DNA of 42,497 nucleotides from Gluconacetobacter johannae. GTDB taxonomy: Bacteria > Pseudomonadota > Alphaproteobacteria > Acetobacterales > Acetobacteraceae. The notes beneath the pieces are model-generated. The model did not search any database. It had not been told where the DNA came from and worked only from the letters and a program-made list of their open reading frames with translations. The stretch's first letter is position 1; the number at the start of each line of letters is the position of its first letter. Below, piece by piece: positions 9,807 to 18,778 of this stretch. Where the stretch lies: assembly GCF_014174305.1 (NCBI RefSeq), contig NZ_JABEQH010000028.1, forward strand, positions 1 through 42,497, in the 5' to 3' direction. Position numbers and translations under genes: made by a program.

Positions 9807-9835
9807 CCATATGGTTGCCTTAGTCAACTATATGG
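9807..9835 (-). promoter_or_regulatory. 29-bp near-perfect palindrome, likely MarR-type operator
   Basis: The outer arms are CCATAT and ATATGG and the inner arms are GTTGCCT and AGTCAAC, centred on 9821. Only two base pairs and the central base break the symmetry. It ends 15 bp before the ATG of the MarR-GNAT gene. On the minus strand it contains TATAGT (9827-9832), a good -10 match, so a bound protein would block transcription. The inner core TTG-N7-CAA is of the type seen for MarR regulators. Autoregulation is inferred from position. Confidence 0.65.
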
Positions 9836-9906
9836 AAACGGACCGCAGCCAGGGCAATTCGATGGTACGCCCGCTTCGACGCGATTGCCGGCCGGGCCGA
9901 GAATGG

Positions 9907-9942
9907 AAAAAGCCCCGCTTCCGGAAGGAAGCGAGGCTTTTT
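9907..9942 (-). terminator. Intrinsic terminator after rne
   Basis: Inverted repeat with arms AAAAAGCC-CGCTTCC and GGAAGCG-GGCTTTTT (one mismatched pair) around a GGAA loop, with a T-run in the minus direction. It lies 34 nt past the rne stop. The matching A and T tracts make it potentially bidirectional. Confidence 0.85.
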
Positions 9943-9976
9943 CGTCAGTCATCCTGGCCGGTGAACCGGCGGAGGA

Positions 9977-12946
9977 TCAGCGGCGCCACCAGCCGGTCTT
10001 GCGGACCGGGGCGGGTGCGCTGTCGTCGATCACGATCGGCTGGACCACCGGGCTGGCCGGCGTCGCGGCCTCTGCCGGGGCCTCCGCAGCGGGCTCGGCC
10101 TTCTTCGCGCGGGCCGGCGTCTTGCGGGCGCGGCGCGGCTTGGCCGGGGCTTCGGCCGCCGGCGTTTCGGCGGCGGGTGCGTCCTCGGTCACCGCCGGTT
10201 CCGCCGACTTCGCCTTGCGGGTCGTCGTGGCGGCGCGCGGCGTGCGCTTGCGGGCCGGCTTCTTCGGCTCCTCGGCTTCGGCGGCGGGTGCCTCGGGTTC
10301 GGCTACCGCGACGGGCTCCTCCGCCACCTTGGGCGGCGTCTTCGCCGTGCTCTTGGCCGCGGCCTTGCGCGCCGGGGCCCGGCGCCGCGCGGGCTTGACC
10401 GGTTCGGCGACGACGGTCTCGGCCTCGGCTTCCGGTGTGGCCGCGACGACCGGGGCAGGGGCTTCCGCCTCGGTCTTGGCGGCGGCCTTGCGGGGGCGAG
10501 CGGTGGCGCGGCGGCGGGGTGTCCGCTTGGGCGCGGGCTCGGCCTCGACGATTTCGACCTCGACCTCGACCTCGACGGGGGCTTCCGGCGCCTCGGCTTC
10601 CACCGTTTCGGCGTCGGCCACGATCTCCGCCGTTGCCTCGATCACCGGTGTCTCGGGGACCGCTTCGGGTTCCGAGATGGCCAGCGTCTCGGCGATATCG
10701 ACGATCTCGACCGAGACCGGGGCCTGGACGGGCGTCGCCGGGATAAGGTCGGTGTCGGTCGATTGCTCGATCACATCGAAGATGTCGATGATGCCGTTGC
10801 CGAACGGATTGGCCGGTGTCGGGCCGCGGTACGGCGCTTCCAGCGCGGGCGTCACGGGGCGGCGGTCTTGCCGGTCGCGACGACGGCGGTGGCGATCGCG
10901 GCCGCCTTCTTCCCGAACCACAGGAGCGGAGGCAACGGTCTCGGGCACGGCGGCCGGGCTTTCTTCCTCGGCCTCGATGGCCTCGGATTCCTCCGGCGTC
11001 GCGACGGCGGCCGGCTGCGGGGTCGCGGCCTCGCCATGCTCGGCGCCACCACGACGCCGACGGCGACGGCGACGGCGACGGCGATGATCGGTGCCGTCGT
11101 CGCTTTCCTCCGCAGCGGTCGGGGGTGCTGCGGTTTCGGCCTCGGCCTGGGCGGGGGCCTCGTCCTGAATCGGGATTTCGCGGACCAGGGCGGGCGCCGC
11201 GACGGTCTCGGGCTCCTCCGTGGAGGCGGCCAGGGCGACCGGTTCGAACTTTTCGGTCTGCGGGCGGACGCGCTCGATCCGCAGTTGCGGCGGCAGCAGG
11301 GTCGCATCGGGGGTGAAGACGACACGCATCTTGTGGCGCTTCTCGATCTCATCGAGCCAGACGCGCTTGTTGTTGAGGATATACAGCGCGATTTCCGAGG
11401 CCACATGCACCGTGATCTCGGCGGCGCGGCGACGGGTGCCTTCTTCCTCGACGGCGCGCAGCACATGCAGCGCGGCGCTCTCGGTCCCGCGGATGATGCC
11501 CGTGCCCTGGCAGTGCGGGCAGGGGGTGAAGGTCGATTCCGTGATCGACGGGCGCAGCCGCTGGCGTGACATCTCCAGCAGCCCGAAATGCGAGATATTG
11601 CCGACCTGGATGCGCGCGCGGTCGGTACGCAGCGCGTCCTTCAGCCGCCGCTCGACCATCGCGTTGTGCTTGCGGCTTTCCATGTCGATGAAGTCGATGA
11701 CGATCAGGCCGGCCAGGTCGCGCAGGCGCAACTGCCGCGCCACTTCCTCGGCGGCCTCGAGGTTGGTGCGAAGCGCCGTTTCCTCGATATTGCGCTCGCG
11801 CGTCGCACGGCCCGAATTGACGTCGATGGCGACCAGCGCCTCGGCCTGGTTGATGACCAGATACCCGCCCGAGCGCAGCTGCACCGTCGGCGACAGCATC
11901 GAATCCAGCAGCCCCTCGACATTGAAATGCGAGAACAGCGGCTGCCCGTCACGCCAGCATTTCACCTTCTGCGCGCCCTGCGGCATCAGCATACGCATGA
12001 ATTCGCGGGCGGACTTCCAACCGGTCTCGCCATCGACCAGGATTTCGCCCACGTCGCGGGTATAGATGTCGCGGATGGCGCGCTTAATCAGGCTCGCTTC
12101 TTCATAGATCAGCGCCGGGGCGATCGAATTGAGCGTATGTTCGCGGATGTCGTCCCACAGGCGTAGCAGATATTCGCAGTCGCGCATGATTTCGGGGCGC
12201 GGGCGCTGGGCGCCGGCGGTGCGGACGATCATCGCCATGCCGCGCGGGATCTGCAGTTCCGCGATCACGTCCTTCAGCCGGCGCCGGTCGGCCACCGACG
12301 TGATCTTGCGCGACACGCCGCCGCCGCGCAGCGAATTGGGCATCAGCACGCAATAGCGCCCGGCCAGCGAGACATAGGTGGTCAGCGCGGCGCCCTTGTT
12401 GCCGCGCTCTTCCTTGACGACCTGCACCAGCAGGATCTGCCGGCGACGGATGACTTCCTGGATCTTGTAGCTGCGGAGGAAGCGGGCGATCCGGCGCTGG
12501 ACCACGCCCTCGTCGCCGGTGTCGGTCTCGCCACCGACGGTCTCGGGCAGGGGCTCGCCATTGCTGTCGGTGGCCTCGTCCTCGCCATTCGCGCCCTCGG
12601 CGTCGCGGGGCGCGGGGTCGGCCTCGTCGTCCTGGGGGGCGGCTTCCTCGGCGCGGGCTTCCTCTTCCTGCAGCGCCAGCAGCTTCTCGCGGTCGGCAAC
12701 CGGGATCTGGTAGTAATCCGGATGGATCTCGCTGAAGGCCAGGAAACCGTGACGGTTTCCGCCATATTCGACGAAGGCGGCCTGCAGGCTGGGCTCGACC
12801 CGGATTACCTTGGCGAGATAGATATTGCCCTTGAGCTGCTTCTTGGCGGATGCCTCGACGTCGTAGTCTTCGAGCCTGTTACCATCCATCACGACCACGC
12901 GGGTTTCTTCCGCGTGGGTCGTGTCGATCAGCATGCGCTTGTTCAT
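9977..12946 (-). CDS. rne: Ribonuclease E (RNase E/G family)
   Basis: Endoribonuclease for mRNA decay and rRNA/tRNA processing and scaffold of the degradosome; 989 residues. It begins MNKRMLIDTT, with an S1 domain interrupted by an acidic Glu/Asp/Ala-rich insert (about residues 80-135), as in other alphaproteobacterial RNase E. The DNase I-like catalytic domain carries the metal-binding aspartates in AIDVNSGR and VIDFIDM. The zinc-link cysteines are in CPHCQGTG. After about residue 560 the sequence is low complexity. It has a run of about 11 arginines (DNA 11051-11085), then a long Lys/Ala/Pro/Arg tail ending KTGWWRR. GGAG lies 11 nt before ATG 12946. The gene is divergent from the amidase across a 640-nt gap. 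Confidence 0.95.
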   Translation of the reverse strand: MNKRMLIDTTHAEETRVVVMDGNRLEDYDVEASAKKQLKGNIYLAKVIRVEPSLQAAFVEYGGNRHGFLAFSEIHPDYYQIPVADREKLLALQEEEARAEEAAPQDDEADPAPRDAEGANGEDEATDSNGEPLPETVGGETDTGDEGVVQRRIARFLRSYKIQEVIRRRQILLVQVVKEERGNKGAALTTYVSLAGRYCVLMPNSLRGGGVSRKITSVADRRRLKDVIAELQIPRGMAMIVRTAGAQRPRPEIMRDCEYLLRLWDDIREHTLNSIAPALIYEEASLIKRAIRDIYTRDVGEILVDGETGWKSAREFMRMLMPQGAQKVKCWRDGQPLFSHFNVEGLLDSMLSPTVQLRSGGYLVINQAEALVAIDVNSGRATRERNIEETALRTNLEAAEEVARQLRLRDLAGLIVIDFIDMESRKHNAMVERRLKDALRTDRARIQVGNISHFGLLEMSRQRLRPSITESTFTPCPHCQGTGIIRGTESAALHVLRAVEEEGTRRRAAEITVHVASEIALYILNNKRVWLDEIEKRHKMRVVFTPDATLLPPQLRIERVRPQTEKFEPVALAASTEEPETVAAPALVREIPIQDEAPAQAEAETAAPPTAAEESDDGTDHRRRRRRRRRRRGGAEHGEAATPQPAAVATPEESEAIEAEEESPAAVPETVASAPVVREEGGRDRHRRRRDRQDRRPVTPALEAPYRGPTPANPFGNGIIDIFDVIEQSTDTDLIPATPVQAPVSVEIVDIAETLAISEPEAVPETPVIEATAEIVADAETVEAEAPEAPVEVEVEVEIVEAEPAPKRTPRRRATARPRKAAAKTEAEAPAPVVAATPEAEAETVVAEPVKPARRRAPARKAAAKSTAKTPPKVAEEPVAVAEPEAPAAEAEEPKKPARKRTPRAATTTRKAKSAEPAVTEDAPAAETPAAEAPAKPRRARKTPARAKKAEPAAEAPAEAATPASPVVQPIVIDDSAPAPVRKTGWWRR

Positions 12947-13586
12947 AAAAAACGGAACTCCGGTGTGCCCGGCTCCCCTGTCTGTCCGGCGTCCGCATCG
13001 GGGACGGGCAACTGCGATGGAGAGGGCGGGCAAAAACGAACGGGAAAGATATGACGGATCCGGAAGCCGTTGCGGCGGGGCCCGGGCAACCAGCGCCGGC
13101 ATGTGTCACGGGTGACGCATGCTGTGTCGTGCTGCCTGCAAACGCGGTCCGCGTGGCGTTCATCCATCCTCATCAGGCGATGACGATGCGTCCAGGCCGA
13201 GGCGCGGCCGCGTCGTCAGATCAATATATCGTCGTCATCCTGCGCCCGGCCTTGCGGCAGGGGCGGAGCGGCCGCCGGGCCACGCGGTTGCGGGCCGTCC
13301 GACCCGTGTTGCGGTCGGACGCGCCACGCCCGCGCGGGGCCGGCCTGCCGGATGGGGCCGGTCATGCCGGCCGGGGGCGCCCGTGACCTGCACGGACGTC
13401 GGTCGACGCGGACCCATCACCAGTTCAGCATGACCCAACTGCGCCTTCGCTGCAAGCGCCACCGCCAAAACACCGTCGCCGCCTGAAAATTCGTACGAAT
13501 GAATGGCCGCAAGTGGTTGAATTGCTGACGGGCGGGTCGAAAGATGCTATGAGGCCCACCAGGATCCGCAGCAGGGACCGGCCGTC
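12947..13586. other. Long divergent intergenic region between rne and the amidase gene
   Basis: I see no convincing gene here. It should hold the rne leader (RNase E leaders are long in other bacteria) and the amidase promoter. Visible structure: a perfect 12-bp palindrome ATTCGTACGAAT at 13489-13500; a 9-bp perfect hairpin with arms CGTCCGACC and GGTCGGACG at 13296-13321; and an AT-rich patch reading TATATT on the minus strand at 13223-13228, a possible -10 for rne. Functions are guesses. Confidence 0.5.
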
Positions 13587-14516
13587 ATGCACACCCATCG
13601 TTCCGATCGCGCGACGACGGCGGGCCGGAAGGCCGATTGTCCGGCCGGCCCGCCCTGTCGGGATCGGCGCCATGTCCTGCTGTCCGGCCTGTCCATGGCC
13701 GGAATGCTGCTGCGCCCGGGTGCCGCGTCCGCCGTCACGACGCACCATCGGGCGCACGCCGTTCATGCGCCGGTCACGCATCGCGCGCCCGCCATCGTCG
13801 GCCGGGCGGCGGCGCCCCTGCCGCTGGTCATGCTCGACCCCGGTCACGGCGGCAAGGATCCGGGTGCGATCGGGATATCCGGCACCTACGAAAAGCATAT
13901 CGCCGAGGCCGCGGCGTCGGAATTGCGGCGGCAGTTGCTGGCCAGCGGCGCTTACCGCGTGGCGATGACGCGCTCCGACGACCGGTTCATCCCGCTGGAG
14001 GGGCGGGTCGACATCGCCCACGCCCATCGCGCCGCCCTGTTCGTGTCCATGCATGCCGACGCGCTGGCCGATCGCGGGGTGCGGGGGGCCAGCGTCTATA
14101 CCCTGTCGGGCCAGGCCTCGGACGCCCAGACGGCGGCGCTGGCCCGCACCGAAAACAGCGCCGACCGATTCGGCGGCCCGCAGGTGCACGCCAGTTCGCC
14201 CGAGGTGCAGGCCATCCTGGCCAGCCTGGTGACCGAGGAAACCCGGCGCGGCGCCGCCCATCTGGCCAGCAGCGTCGTCGCGGCCTTCCAGCCCCGGATC
14301 GGCCTGCTGCCGCATCCGTCGCGGCATGCGGCGTTCGTGGTCCTGAAATCGGCGGACATTCCGTCGGTGCTGGTGGAAATGGGGTTCATGTCCAACCGGC
14401 TGGACGAGGCCGCGTTGCGTCAGGCAGGGCATCGGATGATGGTGGCCGGCGCGATGAAGCAGGCGATCGACCGTTATTTCGCCTCGGCCGGCGGCGTTAC
14501 CCGCCTGACGGGCTGA
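13587..14516 (+). CDS. N-acetylmuramoyl-L-alanine amidase (Amidase_3), Tat-type signal
   Basis: Zinc amidase that cuts the bond between N-acetylmuramic acid and the peptide stem of murein; 309 residues. The N-terminus has a twin-arginine stretch DRRHVLLSG followed by a hydrophobic segment and an AASA cleavage site. This suggests Tat export, as for AmiA and AmiC of E. coli. The catalytic domain starts at about residue 80 with LDPGHGGKDPGAIG (zinc His). It continues with SMHADA and ends with SVLVEMGFMSN, whose Glu is the catalytic residue. No AMIN targeting domain is visible, so AmiC proper is not claimed. The start is supported by CAGGGA 10 nt upstream. Confidence 0.9.
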   Translation: MHTHRSDRATTAGRKADCPAGPPCRDRRHVLLSGLSMAGMLLRPGAASAVTTHHRAHAVHAPVTHRAPAIVGRAAAPLPLVMLDPGHGGKDPGAIGISGTYEKHIAEAAASELRRQLLASGAYRVAMTRSDDRFIPLEGRVDIAHAHRAALFVSMHADALADRGVRGASVYTLSGQASDAQTAALARTENSADRFGGPQVHASSPEVQAILASLVTEETRRGAAHLASSVVAAFQPRIGLLPHPSRHAAFVVLKSADIPSVLVEMGFMSNRLDEAALRQAGHRMMVAGAMKQAIDRYFASAGGVTRLTG

Positions 14517-14548
14517 TGTCGCGCCGGTTCGGATGGCGGCCTTTTGGG

Positions 14549-14576
14549 TTGCAATCGGCGGATCGGTCTGTATGGT
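14549..14576 (+). promoter_or_regulatory. Candidate sigma-70 promoter of the leuA leader
   Basis: TTGCAA (14549-14554) and TATGGT (14571-14576) are separated by 16 nt, each matching four of six consensus bases. Transcription would start near 14583, just before the leader reading frame. Weak on its own; supported by position. Confidence 0.35.
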
Positions 14577-14583
14577 GCCGCCC

Positions 14584-14697
14584 ATGGATTTTGCGATGTT
14601 CATGATGGCAGACGGGTCGGGCGCGGCAGCGCCGGTGTCGTCGCGCGCCCATGGACGTGCCGCCCTTCGCCTCAGCCTTCGACTTATCTGCCCCTGA
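14584..14697 (+). CDS. Candidate leuA leader peptide (leucine attenuator)
   Basis: Small reading frame ending at TGA 14695-14697. Its last residues read AALRLSLRLICP, with four leucines among the last ten codons. These are CTT, CTC, CTT, CTT, whereas genes in this window almost always use CTG. One arginine codon there is CGA. A leader that is translated slowly when charged tRNA-Leu is scarce, just upstream of the first leucine-pathway gene, is the classic attenuation layout. Starts are possible at ATG 14584, 14596, 14602 or 14605 or GTG 14635; none has a strong Shine-Dalgarno. Its stop codon lies inside the first hairpin of the downstream RNA structure. Confidence 0.55.
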   Translation: MDFAMFMMADGSGAAAPVSSRAHGRAALRLSLRLICP

Positions 14698-14815
14698 GCG
14701 TTCAGGGCCGGCACGAAGCCGGTACGCCCAGGGGTAATGGCGGGAGCAATCCCGCAGGCTAGGCAACGAACGCCCGTCGTGGCGTTCAGAGGCGAACATC
14801 CGGACCTGTCCGAGG
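14691..14815 (+). promoter_or_regulatory. Structured leuA leader RNA with alternative hairpins
   Basis: Successive stems are: CCCTGA/TCAGGG (14692-14707); CCGGC/GCCGG (14708-14722); GCGGGA/TCCCGC with a GCAA loop (14740-14755); GAACGCC/GGCGTTC (14768-14787); and CGGA/TCCG (14801-14812), which abuts the GAGG ribosome-binding site of leuA. CCCCTG at 14691-14696 can instead pair with CAGGGG at 14729-14734, so the first stem has an exclusive alternative. No T-run follows any stem, so control may be translational or Rho-dependent. Confidence 0.5.
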
Positions 14816-14821
14816 TAATCC

Positions 14822-16396
14822 ATGACTATCGACCATCCGTCCTTCGGCCGCATCGGCGACGACCGTGTCATCATTTTCGACACGACCCTGCGTGACGGCG
14901 AACAATCCCCCGGCTTTTCGATGAACCTGACGGAAAAGCTCCGGATGGCGGAGGCCCTGGCGGAACTGGGCGTCGACGTGATCGAGGCCGGCTTTCCCGT
15001 GGCGTCGAAGGGCGATTTCGACAGCGTCCACCAGATTGCGTCCACCGTGCGCGGCCCCGTGGTGTGCGCGCTGGCGCGTAGCGGCGGCAAGAACGACATC
15101 GCCAGCGCGGGCGAGGCCATTCGCCCCGCCGAACGCGGGCGCATCCATAATTTCATCTCCACCTCGCCACTGCACATGAAATACAAGCTGCGGATGGAGC
15201 CGGAAACGGTGCTGGAACTGATCGTCGCCGGCAACAGCGCGGCGCGCCAGTTCACCGATGACGTCGAATGGTCGGCCGAGGACGGGTCGCGGACCGACCC
15301 CGACTTCCTGTGCCGCTGCGTCGAGGCCGCGATCAAGGCCGGGGCCACGACGATCAACATCCCCGACACGGTCGGCTATGCCACGCCCGAGGACATGGCC
15401 CGCATCTTCAACGACGTGCGGACCCGCGTGCCGGGGGCGGACCGGGTGATCTTCTCGGCCCACAACCATAACGACCTGGGCCTGGGGGTCGCCAACACCA
15501 TCGCGTCGCTGGCAGCGGGCGCCCGGCAGATCGAATGCACCATCAACGGCATCGGCGAGCGCGCGGGCAATGCGGCGCTGGAGGAAATCGTCATGGCGAT
15601 CCGCACGCGCCATGACGTGATGCCCTATACAACCGGCATCCGCACGCAGGCCCTGCTGCGGACCTCGCGCATGCTGGCGACCATCACCGGGTTCGACGTG
15701 CAGCCGAACAAGGCCATCGTCGGCCGCAACGCCTTCGCCCATGAAAGCGGCATCCATCAGGACGGCGTGCTGAAGAACGCCGCGACGTACGAGATCATGA
15801 CGCCCGAGAGCGTGGGCTGGACCCGGTCCTCGCTGGTGCTGGGCAAGCATTCCGGCCGGGCGGCCTTCCGCGACAAGCTGAAGGCGATGGGCTACGGCGA
15901 GATGGACGACGCGCATCTGAACGACGCCTTCGCCCGGTTCAAGGACCTGGCCGACCGCAAGAAGGTCGTCTACGACGAGGACCTGGCGGCGCTGGTGGAT
16001 GACGAGGCGCGGGACCACGCCCGCATTCGCTTCGTCTCGCTGGAGGTCGAGGCCGGGTCGAAGCGCCCCGCGCGCGCGGCCCTGACGCTGGAGGTCGATG
16101 GCGAGGCCCGCAGTGCGACCGTCACCGGGCAGGGGCCGGTCGATGCCGCCTTCAACGCGATCCAGCAAATCTTCCCCCATGACGCGACGCTGCAGCTCTA
16201 TTCGGTCGGCGCGGTGACCGAGGGCAGCGACGCGCAGGCCCGCACCACCGTGCGGCTGGAAGAGGACGGCAAGCTGGTGGATGGCCAGGGCGCGGACAGC
16301 GACACGCTGGTGTCCGCCGTGCGGGCCTATGTCCATGCGCTGAACAAGCTGCTGGTCAAGCGCACCCGTGCCGAACCCGAAGCCCTGACGGCCTGA
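14822..16396 (+). CDS. leuA: 2-isopropylmalate synthase
   Basis: Condenses acetyl-CoA with 2-oxoisovalerate, the committed step of leucine synthesis; 524 residues, normal for the long LeuA type. The catalytic TIM barrel opens with FDTTLRDGEQSPG (about residues 19-31). Metal-binding HNHND lies at about residues 214-218, and the flexible-domain signature FAHESGIHQDG follows. The C-terminal regulatory domain (about 390-510), where leucine feedback acts, is complete. ATG 14822 follows GAGG by 6 nt. No other leu genes are adjacent. A likely leucine-responsive leader precedes it. Confidence 0.96.
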   Translation: MTIDHPSFGRIGDDRVIIFDTTLRDGEQSPGFSMNLTEKLRMAEALAELGVDVIEAGFPVASKGDFDSVHQIASTVRGPVVCALARSGGKNDIASAGEAIRPAERGRIHNFISTSPLHMKYKLRMEPETVLELIVAGNSAARQFTDDVEWSAEDGSRTDPDFLCRCVEAAIKAGATTINIPDTVGYATPEDMARIFNDVRTRVPGADRVIFSAHNHNDLGLGVANTIASLAAGARQIECTINGIGERAGNAALEEIVMAIRTRHDVMPYTTGIRTQALLRTSRMLATITGFDVQPNKAIVGRNAFAHESGIHQDGVLKNAATYEIMTPESVGWTRSSLVLGKHSGRAAFRDKLKAMGYGEMDDAHLNDAFARFKDLADRKKVVYDEDLAALVDDEARDHARIRFVSLEVEAGSKRPARAALTLEVDGEARSATVTGQGPVDAAFNAIQQIFPHDATLQLYSVGAVTEGSDAQARTTVRLEEDGKLVDGQGADSDTLVSAVRAYVHALNKLLVKRTRAEPEALTA

Positions 16397-16415
16397 AGAC
16401 GAAGGCCCCGACTCG

Positions 16416-16447
16416 CGGGATGCGCCACGCCTGCATGGCGCATCCCG
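16416..16447. terminator. Terminator hairpin between leuA and the lipoprotein genes
   Basis: A perfect 11-bp stem, CGGGATGCGCC with GGCGCATCCCG around a 10-nt loop, lies between the convergent ends of leuA and the lipoprotein gene. Only a short T-pair follows it, so it may serve as a weak two-way terminator or an mRNA end-protecting structure. Confidence 0.6.
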
Positions 16448-16460
16448 TTATCGGGTTGGC

Positions 16461-16919
16461 TCAGTAGCCGTTGTTGTAACCGCCCGGATAATTCTGCGGG
16501 GGATAATAGCCTTGCGGCGGGTAGGCCGGCTGGGCGTAGCCGCCATGGGCCGGGGGCGGATAGCCGCCCTGGGGATAACCAGTCTGGGGGTAGCCGGGTG
16601 GCGGATAACCCTGCGGCGGGTAATAGCGGCGGGGCGCCGTGGGCGTGGTGGCCGCGCCGGTCGCCGCACCGATGGCGCCCCCGGCCAGCGCGCCGATGGC
16701 CGCCCCCTGTCCGCCACCGGCCAGCGCCCCGATCGCGGCGCCGCCGCCTGCGCCGATCAGCCCCCCGCCCAGGGCGCGCTGTCCGGGGTCGTAGGGATTG
16801 TTGCATGCCGTCAGCGACAGGACGGCGCCCGTCAGGGCCAGCGCCGCCGTCGCACGCAGGGGGCGGCGGGCGGACGGGCCGGCATGGAAGGATAGGCTGC
16901 GAAAAGAGGTCATGTTCAT
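16461..16919 (-). CDS. Glycine-zipper lipoprotein with Tyr/Pro-rich tail
   Basis: A 152-residue predicted lipoprotein. A long N-region with several arginines precedes a hydrophobic core and the lipobox LTAC (Cys at about residue 39). A glycine-zipper segment with repeats such as GAGGGAAIGALAGG follows (about 50-92). It resembles the membrane-inserting Gly-zipper of SlyB/OmpA-type lipoproteins. The remainder is a Pro/Tyr/Gly-rich tail built on YPPxGY repeats. It should be anchored in the outer or inner membrane facing the periplasm. The start at 16919 is uncertain; ATG 16913 is also in frame. It is a paralogue of the gene at 16961-17239, sharing PYDPG after the cysteine. Confidence 0.78.
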   Translation of the reverse strand: MNMTSFRSLSFHAGPSARRPLRATAALALTGAVLSLTACNNPYDPGQRALGGGLIGAGGGAAIGALAGGGQGAAIGALAGGAIGAATGAATTPTAPRRYYPPQGYPPPGYPQTGYPQGGYPPPAHGGYAQPAYPPQGYYPPQNYPGGYNNGY

Positions 16920-16960
16920 CTCATGATTGCGGTGAACCGCGGGGCGGCCTGGGGACGAAA

Positions 16961-17239
16961 TCAGTAGCCCCGGTTATAATAGCCACTGCGGGGCCGGTTG
17001 GGCGTGGTCGCGGCGCCGGTCGCCGCGCCGACGGCGCCGCCGGTCAGCGCCCCGATGGCCGCCCCCGTTCCGCCGCCGGCCAGCCCGCCGATGGCGGCGC
17101 CGCCACCCGCGCCGATCAGCGCGCCGGTGCCGGCGCGGGCGCCCGGATCATAGGGGTCGCCGCAGCCGGCCAGGGCCAGCAATCCGCAACCCAGCAGTGC
17201 GGCACGGGCGATGTGGGGGCGTTGCATACGGATCTTCAT
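16961..17239 (-). CDS. Small glycine-zipper lipoprotein
   Basis: A 92-residue predicted lipoprotein with a signal peptide and lipobox LAGC (Cys at about residue 26). The mature part starts GDPYDPGARAG and continues with a glycine zipper (IGAGGGAAIGGLAGG and a second copy). The end is short (PRSGYYNRGY). GGAAG precedes ATG 17239 at good spacing. It lies 41 nt upstream of its larger paralogue on the same strand, so the two are probably co-transcribed and arose by tandem duplication. Function unknown; envelope stabilisation is a guess from the zipper motif. Confidence 0.78.
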   Translation of the reverse strand: MKIRMQRPHIARAALLGCGLLALAGCGDPYDPGARAGTGALIGAGGGAAIGGLAGGGTGAAIGALTGGAVGAATGAATTPNRPRSGYYNRGY

Positions 17240-18646
<1,407 letters not shown>

Positions 18647-18778
18647 CAGGCGGGCCGGCGCGGGCAGACTCCCGCATTCCGGCGAACGGGCGAGCAAGGG
18701 GGCCGGGACGATGAACGTCCGGCAGCGGAACACGGGTTCGGGCAGGCGGCGCGCGCGCGACCGGGTCGCGGGTGCGCG

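Noticed and set aside
13425-14714. Minus-strand frame opposite the amidase
   Set aside because: Antisense to a clear Tat-amidase gene; composition typical of a GC-driven shadow.
14497-15369. Minus-strand frame spanning the leuA leader
   Set aside because: It runs antisense through leuA and its leader with Arg/Ser-rich composition and no known domain.
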